This document shows positions 16,637-24,339 of a DNA stretch of 64,000 nucleotides, piece by piece. The stretch spans positions 130,843 through 194,842 of the forward strand of contig JAYQWA010000003.1 of assembly GCA_038148755.1 (NCBI GenBank), in the 5' to 3' direction. Below the pieces are notes generated by a model. That model was given only the letters and a program-made list of their open reading frames with translations. It did not search any database and was not told the origin of the DNA. The first letter of the stretch is position 1; every line of letters starts with the position of its first letter. Both the position numbers and the translations under genes were made by a program. This DNA comes from UBA5109 sp038148755 (lineage in GTDB: Bacteria; Pseudomonadota; Gammaproteobacteria; Pseudomonadales; Pseudohongiellaceae).

Positions 16637-17491
16637 TTACCTGACAATGTCTACATATTCTGGAAGTGCAGTATGAGCTCCACCACGCGTAGACTCTAAA
16701 GGAATTCGCCATCTTAGGGAAAATTCTTCACTAGCATCTTGTGACTGCTCTGAATCAATCATCCAGTGTGGAATAAACCCGAATTCACGATCCAGCTCTA
16801 TAGCAGGTCGACAAGGGAAAGAAGATACTTCAGCTGAAAGAAGAGATTTAAATCCATTAGTACGAACAAATGGCTCTGTCAAATAAACAGGATCAGACAC
16901 GATAGATACATGAGTAAGATATTTTCCATCCAACCCTAGAAAAAAATACTCATCTAATGTCGCTTGATCACTTAATGCGACTCCGTTTCTTCTTATCCAA
17001 CCTGCTTTTAGGTGGGTGGTATGAACTATCAGGGTATTTCCTTCAAAACGTCCAGTCGAAAAACCTCCCCATGTATGTGGATAATGATCACCAGGATGTG
17101 GGCGCCCATCCATCCAAATAGTCCGTTCTTGTTCCATCCACTCTATATAGGTATGAAAAGCGACAACCTGCTGGTTCACGGGATCCAACTCTTCAGTGAT
17201 TCTAAGATTGCCTATCCCTCTAAATCCATATGAAGAAGGATGTGGCTTGCATTGATGCTCAGGTACGTTTAATAGGCCAGATTGCCAGGTATCGCCTCTT
17301 ACCCGAGCTGCATCATTCACGGGGAGACCCGCATAATCTCCTGCTTCTGGTCCAGGAATCCTTTCCTGAACATCTTCATGAAAAATTGCTCCCCAGTAAC
17401 CAGCAATACCAGCCTGGGCCTGAAAAACTGGGGTGACCAGTAATACACTTAAAAAAAATTCTGGGAGAACTCTCCTTAATATTAAGTACAT
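16637..17491 (-). CDS. Secreted protein X2 of cassette B (uncharacterised family)
   Basis: A 284-residue exported protein (signal VLLVTPVFQAQAG). Blocks shared with the cassette A copy are GYWGAIFHEDVQERIPGP, PVNDAARVRGDT, QERTIWMDGRPHPG, HTWGGFSTGRFEGN, WIRRNGVALSDQATLDEYF and SDPVYLTEPFVRT. No enzyme motif is recognised. It is the first gene of the cassette, 100 bases downstream of the large cytochrome/propeller gene on the same strand, so the four could form one transcript. Confidence 0.85.
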   Translation of the reverse strand: MYLILRRVLPEFFLSVLLVTPVFQAQAGIAGYWGAIFHEDVQERIPGPEAGDYAGLPVNDAARVRGDTWQSGLLNVPEHQCKPHPSSYGFRGIGNLRITEELDPVNQQVVAFHTYIEWMEQERTIWMDGRPHPGDHYPHTWGGFSTGRFEGNTLIVHTTHLKAGWIRRNGVALSDQATLDEYFFLGLDGKYLTHVSIVSDPVYLTEPFVRTNGFKSLLSAEVSSFPCRPAIELDREFGFIPHWMIDSEQSQDASEEFSLRWRIPLESTRGGAHTALPEYVDIVR

Positions 17492-17591
17492 ATTAATTTC
17501 TGCCTTGCTTAATGTCAGATTCCAATAAACTTTATAATGAATTATTTCATGGCTTAAAATATTATTGTGCCTATCCTGTCTTATGTAAGGC

Positions 17592-19805
17592 TTATTTAGC
17601 TAAGGGGTCAGGTCGCATCTGAAATTTCACTATAGAGCTCAGTGTTCGCTTTCCACCTTCAATATGCCATACAGCATTTTGACCATAATCGGCATAGATA
17701 CCACGGCCTTTCCATCCTGCCTCAGCATCATCAATTCGGCCATCCATTCCTCGCGAATAAAAGCCCAGAGGATAGGGCACGCGTAATTTAACCCACTCTT
17801 CAGTTTCTGGTAAGAATGCGAGGAGAGAGTCTGAACCTGAACCATTTGCAATGGGTATGTTTTCTCCCAAACCCAAAATATTGAACTGGTCAACCCAGTT
17901 GTAATATTGAAAGTCTGCACTTGTTTCCCCTGGGGCACCTTTAAAACTCGGTCCAGGTGTTCGATATAAGGTCCATCCTTCCTGGCAATGTTGGCCGGTA
18001 GCCTCGGGGCCATTCAGTATTTCACACTGACTGCGATCGAAACTGGCTAAATGGCCACTTCCGGCTAGTGCCGTCCAAACAATGCCATTTCTATCTACAT
18101 CAATACCCCTAGGTGTATAAGAATTGAAGCCAAAAGAGTTTTCACCAAAAGGAGGCTCGTAAACTTCCGTTTTGCAACTTTCAGGTGGATTATCACCGAT
18201 CTCGAGCCTCATAATTCTGCCTGGGATACCATCTTGAGCAGGCCGATTTGTTCCAATTCCTGGCGCCGCAAACCATATTGAATTATCAACCGGATTGACA
18301 ATGAGACCATATGAACCAGGGTTGATTCTCCAATCAAGCTCAGCATTGAGCGGTTCATCAGGTTCAGTATATTCACTAATGACACCGTCACCATTGTGAT
18401 CAACAACAAGGGCGCACCATCCCTGGGCAAGCCCAGCATCTTTAGTTTCATTAAAGACTCGTGTATTGAGCCAACCGATTAGTTCACCTCCTGTGCTGAA
18501 GTAGAGTGTATTATCTTCATCTTCTGAAAATTGCAGGTGGTGAGTGCTAAAACAGGTATCTATTAAATCAAACTCTCCTGTAGCGGGGTCATATACCTGT
18601 GCGTTCATATATGTTGGTCCCACAAGGGGAAACTGTTGTGCTGAAGGATGATCTGAACCCTCTGAACAGTATTCCGGAATATCGAACCCATTATGTGTTG
18701 CCGCTGTCATCCAAACTCTCCCGTCCTGATCCATCATGGGATTATGCGGGTGTGAAAGGTTGTTCCATAATTGTTCTGTTCCCCAGTAAGGTGAGGCTGC
18801 AAAATTTCTGTAGGTTAACAATCCACTGTCTGCAGGCTCAAATGGCTCTCTAGTTAAAACGGGTACTTGTGTTGCTAGATTGGTTTGTGGATCTAGAATG
18901 ACCAGCGCATCATTATGAAAATCTGTCCCAAAAAATGGACCATTCGCATTTACAGTTGGATTGCGTCTATCAGTTGTAATCTCGTCATGGATGAAAGCTG
19001 TTTCTTCACCCCATTCCCATAAGGTTAGTACAAGGTTACGTTCAAGCCCTTCTGGTCGTGGTGGTTCTGGAGGAACCTCACCTGCTATGATTCTGTCTAT
19101 CCAATCCGCAAACATGTCGTAACCCTGTGTTCCAAAGGCTGCCATACTACGCACCATGTTGGCTCCATTCTGGCCTGACTGAACGCGCCTAACCCACGCA
19201 TCGTGAGAGGAGGCAAAGGCGCCGAGTGATGCTGGGATTTCACGTGTTGCCTTTGTACCAATCTGATGACACAGGTTACAACTAGCCTTCATCTGATAAA
19301 TCCAGTCGACTTGAGTTCGCATCGTCGGAGCTATTCCATTTCCTTGTTCACCTGTACCTGGAAACGAGCTTTCAGGAGGCACTTCAACTAATGAATACCA
19401 ATAATTTGCCGGGTAAATTTCTGCTGCAGCTTGGGGATTTGGTGCATCTACAGCACCTAGATTAATAAGTTCACCGGGACTGGCATTCGTTGTAGGTGAA
19501 TCTATCAGTCCATAGCCTCTGACCCATACCCTATACCTTGCATCAGGCAAATCAGGAAGCACAAACCGGCCCAGATCATCAGTCACCACGATTTTACGGA
19601 ATTTAGTTGTCAAGTCATCTGTTTCGGCGATGACCCATACTCCTGCTTCTGGTCCCTCAGAACCAATAACTATTCCTCCTATATCATCAGAATCTATCGA
19701 AATAGAATCTAACCTATTACCTGCTTCTTGTGAAAAAGATAATGTGGTGAAGGAGCCAATTACTAGAATAGAAATAATTACTACAATTTTGTGTATATTG
19801 ATCAA
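17592..19805 (-). CDS. Exported multidomain protein: carboxypeptidase-regulatory-like, one haem motif, beta-propeller-like
   Basis: A 737-residue protein with a signal peptide (VIISILVIGSFTTLSFSQ). After it comes a small beta-sandwich of the carboxypeptidase-regulatory type (about residues 43-115, with GGIVIGSEGPEAGVWVIAE and DDLGRFVLPDLPDARYRVW). A cytochrome-like segment with a single CxxCH (CNLCHQIG, about residue 176) follows. The C-terminal 450 residues have repeated Gly/Trp/Asp-rich strands like virginiamycin-B-lyase or streptogramin-lyase propellers (RIMRLEIGD, GIVWTALAGSG). It is probably a periplasmic electron-transfer or lyase-like protein; the substrate is unknown. Such proteins recur with X-type secreted proteins in marine bacteria. 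It heads the cassette B group. Confidence 0.8.
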   Translation of the reverse strand: MINIHKIVVIISILVIGSFTTLSFSQEAGNRLDSISIDSDDIGGIVIGSEGPEAGVWVIAETDDLTTKFRKIVVTDDLGRFVLPDLPDARYRVWVRGYGLIDSPTTNASPGELINLGAVDAPNPQAAAEIYPANYWYSLVEVPPESSFPGTGEQGNGIAPTMRTQVDWIYQMKASCNLCHQIGTKATREIPASLGAFASSHDAWVRRVQSGQNGANMVRSMAAFGTQGYDMFADWIDRIIAGEVPPEPPRPEGLERNLVLTLWEWGEETAFIHDEITTDRRNPTVNANGPFFGTDFHNDALVILDPQTNLATQVPVLTREPFEPADSGLLTYRNFAASPYWGTEQLWNNLSHPHNPMMDQDGRVWMTAATHNGFDIPEYCSEGSDHPSAQQFPLVGPTYMNAQVYDPATGEFDLIDTCFSTHHLQFSEDEDNTLYFSTGGELIGWLNTRVFNETKDAGLAQGWCALVVDHNGDGVISEYTEPDEPLNAELDWRINPGSYGLIVNPVDNSIWFAAPGIGTNRPAQDGIPGRIMRLEIGDNPPESCKTEVYEPPFGENSFGFNSYTPRGIDVDRNGIVWTALAGSGHLASFDRSQCEILNGPEATGQHCQEGWTLYRTPGPSFKGAPGETSADFQYYNWVDQFNILGLGENIPIANGSGSDSLLAFLPETEEWVKLRVPYPLGFYSRGMDGRIDDAEAGWKGRGIYADYGQNAVWHIEGGKRTLSSIVKFQMRPDPLAK

Positions 19806-19844
19806 AATGACCTCCTTAGCAAGCCAAAGGGAGGATTAGGCTAG

Positions 19845-20186
19845 TTGACTTTAATCGAATATGGGAATTCCAGTCAGGTTATTATTGTTAGGAACATTAT
19901 GATATTGATTTTTGGGTTAGGCAAGTCAATGTCCGCTTTGGATAGAAAGCAGCCGTTCGCAATATTACCAATCTATACTACCTTTATAGCTATGCATATC
20001 CTCCAATACTACACAGCCTCCCAAGCCGACAAAGCCAGAATAATAGCCCTGGCTGAACTGCTAGGCTGCGAATATAGGACCGTAGAGAACATTATTGCTG
20101 TGCAGGTTGATGATGATGAAACGCTGGACAGGTTGCAAAGGTGTGAATGTCTGCCCTGGGCTGTTGAGGTTGGGTGTTCTGTTTAG
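19845..20186 (+). CDS. Small hypothetical protein in the ssrA-linked remnant
   Basis: A possible 113-codon gene beginning at a TTG; an in-frame ATG at about 19992 would give a shorter protein starting MHILQYYTASQAD. The second half reads like real protein (ARIIALAELLGCEYRTVENI, then VQVDDDETLDRLQRCEC), while the first half looks weak. I do not recognise it. It lies between cassette B and the hsdM fragment, so it may be a leftover of a deleted island. Confidence 0.3.
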   Translation: MTLIEYGNSSQVIIVRNIMILIFGLGKSMSALDRKQPFAILPIYTTFIAMHILQYYTASQADKARIIALAELLGCEYRTVENIIAVQVDDDETLDRLQRCECLPWAVEVGCSV

Positions 20187-20235
20187 AGGATTAGTTGTTA
20201 TAGTATCTACTTAGACACATTAAGGAAGAAGCAGT

Positions 20236-20463
20236 ATGTACGAAGCAGCATTTAATAACATTGATAAAACACTTAGACAAGATGCTGGTTGTGGCACGGA
20301 ACTAGATTACATTGAACAAACCAGCTGGATACTTTTCCTTAAATACCTAGATGACTATGAAGCCGATGATGTTGCAATACTTGGATGGACAGTAGTAGCC
20401 TGTAAATATTGGGTTAATTCAGTATTTATGCGGGTTTCAAGACTTTATTGGACGTTGATATAA
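20236..20463 (+). pseudogene. hsdM: N-terminal fragment of type I restriction methyltransferase HsdM
   Basis: The first 45 or so codons match the start of one HsdM type: MYEAAFNNIDKTLRQDAG, then ELDYIEQTSWILFLKYLDD. A full HsdM has about 500 residues with a SAM-binding NPPF/Y motif; here the frame drifts into unrelated sequence after LDDYEADD and stops at 20463. A ribosome-binding site (GGAAGAAG) precedes the ATG. The fragment ends 7 bases from the 3' end of ssrA, a well-known integration target, so it is most simply explained as the edge of a restriction-modification island that has mostly been lost. Confidence 0.75.
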
Positions 20464-20470
20464 GTGAAAT

Positions 20471-20834
20471 TGGTGGAGGCGGGGGGATTTGAACCCCCGT
20501 CCGTCAGTACTCTGCCTTTGGCTCTACATGCTTAGCATCGTTTATTGAGTTAACTTCTCACGACCCAACGCGCAGGGTGTTCGAAGCGAGTCTGAAGATT
20601 CTTTAACACTCTGGAGTCAGACACTCAGCAGCGCGATCCTGTTCTATATGACGATTGCTAAACACTGGTTTACAGGCATCCCTGTGGCAATCGCTAGCCG
20701 GCTATATTAAGCAGCTAGAGCGTAGTTTTCGTCGTTGGCAACTATAGTAGTTGCATAGATTGATTTACGAGAGCCTATACTCTCTCGGCATGCACCTTGG
20801 GTTTTGTGACCGGCGTCGAATCCAGAGCGCCCCC
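20471..20834 (-). ncRNA. ssrA: Transfer-messenger RNA (tmRNA)
   Basis: tmRNA rescues stalled ribosomes together with SmpB. The minus strand begins GGGGGCGCTCTGGATTCGAC, the conserved 5' end. The 3' end is a T-arm and acceptor closing with CGCCTCC and ACCA (plus strand 20471-20484). The 7-bp acceptor stem pairs, with one G-U. The tag frame is 20739-20707 and encodes ANDENYALAA followed by TAA, the typical gammaproteobacterial degradation tag. Length is about 364. smpB lies upstream in the same direction. The 3' end faces the hsdM fragment. Confidence 0.96.
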
Positions 20835-21146
20835 AAAATCGTGCAGTATGTGATATTAGCATATATCTCCTATATAGAGTCTTCTATTCTAAATTCCTGG
20901 TCAGAAAATAGATTTATTTGCTTGTCCGAATAGTGATAGCCTTGAGGTTGTTTAGCGTTAGGTCTGGAAGGAATGATGAAACGCGTATATACCATTTTTT
21001 TTGCAAAGCGCCATTGTGTTACATAGTTTAATGACTGTTCTAACTCTGTCAGCTTTTCGCCAGAATGCAGAGCGATAAGAAAAGAACTATCCGAGTAGGG
21101 CAGGACCTTTGATCGGGATTACCGTAACAAGCGGGATCTGGAAATT
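20835..21146. other. ssrA upstream region, no gene seen
   Basis: About 310 AT-rich bases between ssrA and the small remnant below smpB. Read on the minus strand, a TAATAT stands about 20 bases before the tmRNA 5' end and could be the -10 box of the ssrA promoter; no good -35 hexamer is seen at the right distance. Nothing else is supported. Confidence 0.4.
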
Positions 21147-21303
21147 CTAGCTAAGCGGGACAGGTAGAAAAGTTCCTTTGTCCATGCCACTTAGCAGTAT
21201 TGCGGTCACCGGGATGGTAATTGCAAGGCCGACTGCATGAACCGCCCAGAACTTCCAGGCCAAAGGTCTTAAAGGTTCTGGCCCGTATTCACTTGCGGTT
21301 GGT
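21147..21303 (-). pseudogene. Possible C-terminal remnant of a small membrane protein
   Basis: Overlapping the end of smpB in another frame, the minus strand reads about 50 codons that look coding: EYGPEPLRPLAWKFWAVH, then a hydrophobic segment AVGLAITIPVTAILLSG, ending at TAG 21149-21147. There is no start codon with a ribosome-binding site, because the frame opens inside smpB. It may be the tail of a decayed membrane protein; I cannot name a family. Confidence 0.3.
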
Positions 21304-21768
21304 ATAACTCATAGCGCGGCGTTTATCGAGATTCCATTCCCGTTCTTTTTCCACAGCACGCTTATCATATTCATGCTTGCCTTTAGCCAGGGCAATCTGA
21401 CATTTCACCAGGTGCCCTTTCCAGTACATTTTGCTGCAGACACAGGTATGACCTTTTTGATTGATACCAGAAAATATTTTCGCCAGTTCTTTTCGATGCA
21501 GCAGTATTTTTCGTGTACGAGTAGGGTCGGCAATAACATGGGTGCTGGCTGTCTGCATGGGTACGATCTGGGCGCCAAGCAGCCAGGCTTCGCCATCTTT
21601 GATGATGACATGTGAATCGACCAGTTGTACTTTTTTCTCACGCAGGCTTTTGACTTCCCAACCGGTCAGGGCAATGCCTGCTTCAAAGGTTTCATTGAGA
21701 AAATAATCGTGCCTTGCTTTTTTATTAACGACAATGGTTGAATCATCGTTTTTCTGTTTTTTAGCCAT
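21289..21768 (-). CDS. smpB: SsrA-binding protein SmpB
   Basis: SmpB binds the tRNA-like end of tmRNA and brings it to stalled ribosomes. The 159-residue sequence has the family blocks NKKARHDYFLNETFEAGI, GWEVKSLREKK, DSHVIIKDGEAWLL, the RTRKLLL-type segment (RTRKILLHRKEL) and the basic C-terminal tail KHEYDKRAVEKEREWN. Length is normal. ssrA follows about 450 bases downstream on the same strand, the usual gammaproteobacterial arrangement. Confidence 0.96.
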   Translation of the reverse strand: MAKKQKNDDSTIVVNKKARHDYFLNETFEAGIALTGWEVKSLREKKVQLVDSHVIIKDGEAWLLGAQIVPMQTASTHVIADPTRTRKILLHRKELAKIFSGINQKGHTCVCSKMYWKGHLVKCQIALAKGKHEYDKRAVEKEREWNLDKRRAMSYTNRK

Positions 21769-21807
21769 GGCGCATTATAGTGAAAATTAAACTTTTCTGG
21801 CAGGAAT

Positions 21808-21836
21808 AAAAAAAGGCAGAATCATGTCTGCTCTTT
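21808..21836 (-). terminator. Terminator after the caspase-like gene
   Basis: On the minus strand a GCAGA/TCTGC stem (21827-21831 with 21816-21820) is followed by CCTTTTTTT. It lies 17 bases after the caspase-like gene stop and before smpB, so smpB should have its own promoter. Confidence 0.65.
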
Positions 21837-21852
21837 TATAGTGATAAAAAGT

Positions 21853-24168
21853 TTAACGCACGTTAAAAAGGATTTGATCGTGAGTAACGCCGCCGCGATC
21901 CGCTACCAAATGTTGGTAACCAAAATCCGGCGTGTCAAAAGTAGAAGGTCCCTTGGATAATGATTCGAAATTATATCTTTCATGAATGTACTGGCTCAGT
22001 TCCATCGCATTGATTGAGTTATCACCATCAAAGTCTGCATTGCCGCCGGTTATCGCATCCTGAAAGAAATATGACAAATATCCGCCAGCCTGGAATTTGC
22101 CAGCTACTAGAGAAGGAACATCTTCATCGGAAGAAAACAGTCCCATGCGCCCGGGGCGTGAAATCACATCCTTGGCAAAACCACCACTAAAACAGGAATC
22201 CAAAATAATAAGTTGTGTGCCGGCACTTAGCTGGTTGAATAATTCATTCACTTCATCATCGGTAATTGTATTGTTGGAAAGCGCCAGGGTTTCATCATAA
22301 CCATCTGCATCACTGGCCACGAAGCCTCCTGCTCTTTGCTCCTGACCACCATGACCGGAGTAGAAGAAAACAAATGTATCGTCGCTTTCCATGCGTGTAG
22401 AAAGTTCGGCAAAAGCAGCCCTGACATTTTCAACGGTAGCATCACGGTCTAATAAAGTAATGGCATTACTCGGATCCATGCCAGCGCTGTTAAGCAAAGA
22501 ATCCCTCGCGACTAATGCATCGTCAGCGGTGAATGGCAGATCCCCCCAGCCAAATTGGGTTTGACGGAGCTGGCTGTAATCACTTATACCGACAAAAATA
22601 CCATAAACCTGGCTGCCACTGGTAGAGGTGCTGTTGGAAGCAAAAATAGATGCAGGTGCGGAACTGCTCAATGCGCCAAGGTTATAGTTGCCGGTTTCCT
22701 CAGTGCGATACGACGTAACGAGCACGGAGTAACGTCCGCTCACAGGCAGAGCAAGTTCAACAACTGACATACCGGTGCTGCCGTCAAAATCGTCGTTGTC
22801 ATATTCTGATCCATTGGGGTCTATGATGGTCAGATAGGTATCGAAGTCTTGGGAGCTTAATTCAAACCGGACATTCTGACCTGCAGAACCAGTGAAAGAG
22901 TAATAGTCGGTGTATTTGTTATCTTCATTCAAGCTGTCACCAGCCAGCAGAGAGCCTGCTACCCGCTCATCCAACACAATGTTGCGAGTATCAGAAGCAT
23001 TATTGGCATTAGAACTGACAGTGCCTGTTTCACTGACACTTAAAGAATAATCACCAGTGGCACCGGCACCATATGAAGTGACATAAACATAGTAGGTTCC
23101 GGATTCGTCCAGCCGCGTTTCTATCTGACTATGGTAGATGCTGTCGGCATCATCATTTTCGAAATATTGACCTGAGGGACTTTCGAGTCCCAGATAGGTA
23201 TCGAAGTCATCGGAGGTTAGATCAACGACAATAGTATGTCCCGGTGTTCCAACAAACTCATAATAGTCTACATATTCACCATCTTCAGTTTGAATGTCAG
23301 TTGAGGTGAGTGAACCAGTGACATCCAGGTCAATCGTTGCCGTGCTGCTTTGGTCTGTATTGATCCCAAGTGCATAGTCTCCAGTCTCTGACTCAAAAAA
23401 AGACGTTACGATGACAGTATAGGTGCCACTTTCATTTAAAGTCTGAGAGATGAGTGAGCGACTGGTATCACCTTCATAATCATCATTGGTAAATACTTCA
23501 CCGCTTGGAGAAATTAACCTTAAATAGGAATCAAAGCCTTCGCTGCGCAGATCAATGATTGCTTCGTCGCCGCTGTTGGCATCGAAAATATAACTGTCAC
23601 TATAGGCGCCATCCTCTTCAACATTATCGGTAGCGCTGAGGCTTTCGTTATAAACTACTCCCGCCAGACCGGACACGGAGCTTTCCATGGCGTTATCTTC
23701 CAGAGTCGAAGCATAGTTTGCAGACAGTTCCGAAATGTAAAGAATTGCAGATGGATAGCTATCTTCGTCATAGCTGCCAACCCAGATATCGTAGATACCA
23801 CTTGGTGCATCACTTAACTCGATCATGGGGCTAAGACCATCACCGCTGTCATCATCACAGAGCCAGCTGCCATCAGGTAAATTGATGACAAGGGTGGTGT
23901 CGCTTTCCGAACCAACAGAAAAGATTATAGGCAGTGATCCACTTTCGTAATCTAGCTGTACGTCAGGGGCATTAGCGATATTGCCAACGCAGTTATTCCC
24001 AAGATCAGCCGCGTTGCTATTACCTCCTGCGGTAAGTTCAATACTGTAGGGGTCTGGCAAAAAACCACCGGCAAGATCAATTTCACCAAAAGTTGCCGTT
24101 TCCGAGATATCTTGCGCGAATATTGAGGGGGTGAATGCTAATAGCAACAGACTTGATTTGAATTTCAT
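21853..24168 (-). CDS. Secreted caspase-like protease (peptidase C14, orthocaspase) with PPC-type repeats
   Basis: A 771-residue exported protein (signal LLLLAFTPSIFAQD). Three pre-peptidase C-terminal (PPC) beta-sandwich repeats span roughly residues 185-510. Each ends in a similar strand (YTVIVTSFFESETGDYAL, YYVYVTSYGAGATGDYSL, YSVLVTSYRTEETGNYNL), and each has a DxYL...P.G...NDD core. A related first sandwich comes before them. The last 250 residues are a caspase fold with the catalytic His in FFYSGHGGQ and Cys in LDSCFSGGF. A perfect EF-hand-like loop (DFDGDNSINAME) lies after the cysteine. Orthocaspases cleave after Arg or Lys and many need calcium (family knowledge). It is monocistronic and probably acts outside the cytoplasm. 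Confidence 0.88.
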   Translation of the reverse strand: MKFKSSLLLLAFTPSIFAQDISETATFGEIDLAGGFLPDPYSIELTAGGNSNAADLGNNCVGNIANAPDVQLDYESGSLPIIFSVGSESDTTLVINLPDGSWLCDDDSGDGLSPMIELSDAPSGIYDIWVGSYDEDSYPSAILYISELSANYASTLEDNAMESSVSGLAGVVYNESLSATDNVEEDGAYSDSYIFDANSGDEAIIDLRSEGFDSYLRLISPSGEVFTNDDYEGDTSRSLISQTLNESGTYTVIVTSFFESETGDYALGINTDQSSTATIDLDVTGSLTSTDIQTEDGEYVDYYEFVGTPGHTIVVDLTSDDFDTYLGLESPSGQYFENDDADSIYHSQIETRLDESGTYYVYVTSYGAGATGDYSLSVSETGTVSSNANNASDTRNIVLDERVAGSLLAGDSLNEDNKYTDYYSFTGSAGQNVRFELSSQDFDTYLTIIDPNGSEYDNDDFDGSTGMSVVELALPVSGRYSVLVTSYRTEETGNYNLGALSSSAPASIFASNSTSTSGSQVYGIFVGISDYSQLRQTQFGWGDLPFTADDALVARDSLLNSAGMDPSNAITLLDRDATVENVRAAFAELSTRMESDDTFVFFYSGHGGQEQRAGGFVASDADGYDETLALSNNTITDDEVNELFNQLSAGTQLIILDSCFSGGFAKDVISRPGRMGLFSSDEDVPSLVAGKFQAGGYLSYFFQDAITGGNADFDGDNSINAMELSQYIHERYNFESLSKGPSTFDTPDFGYQHLVADRGGVTHDQILFNVR

Positions 24169-24339
24169 AGTATAGCCTCCCAGTAATAAGTGGCAGGTTG
24201 GAATCTTTCCCCGGGTCGGCGCTGCCAGCTATCTTTATTCGTAGGATATGAGTATAAATCAAAAGTTGGTCTTGCCTATAATAAAGGCACAATTCTGGTA
24301 AACTTTGCCAACGATACAGCTGAGTTAAAGAGAGTCGGA

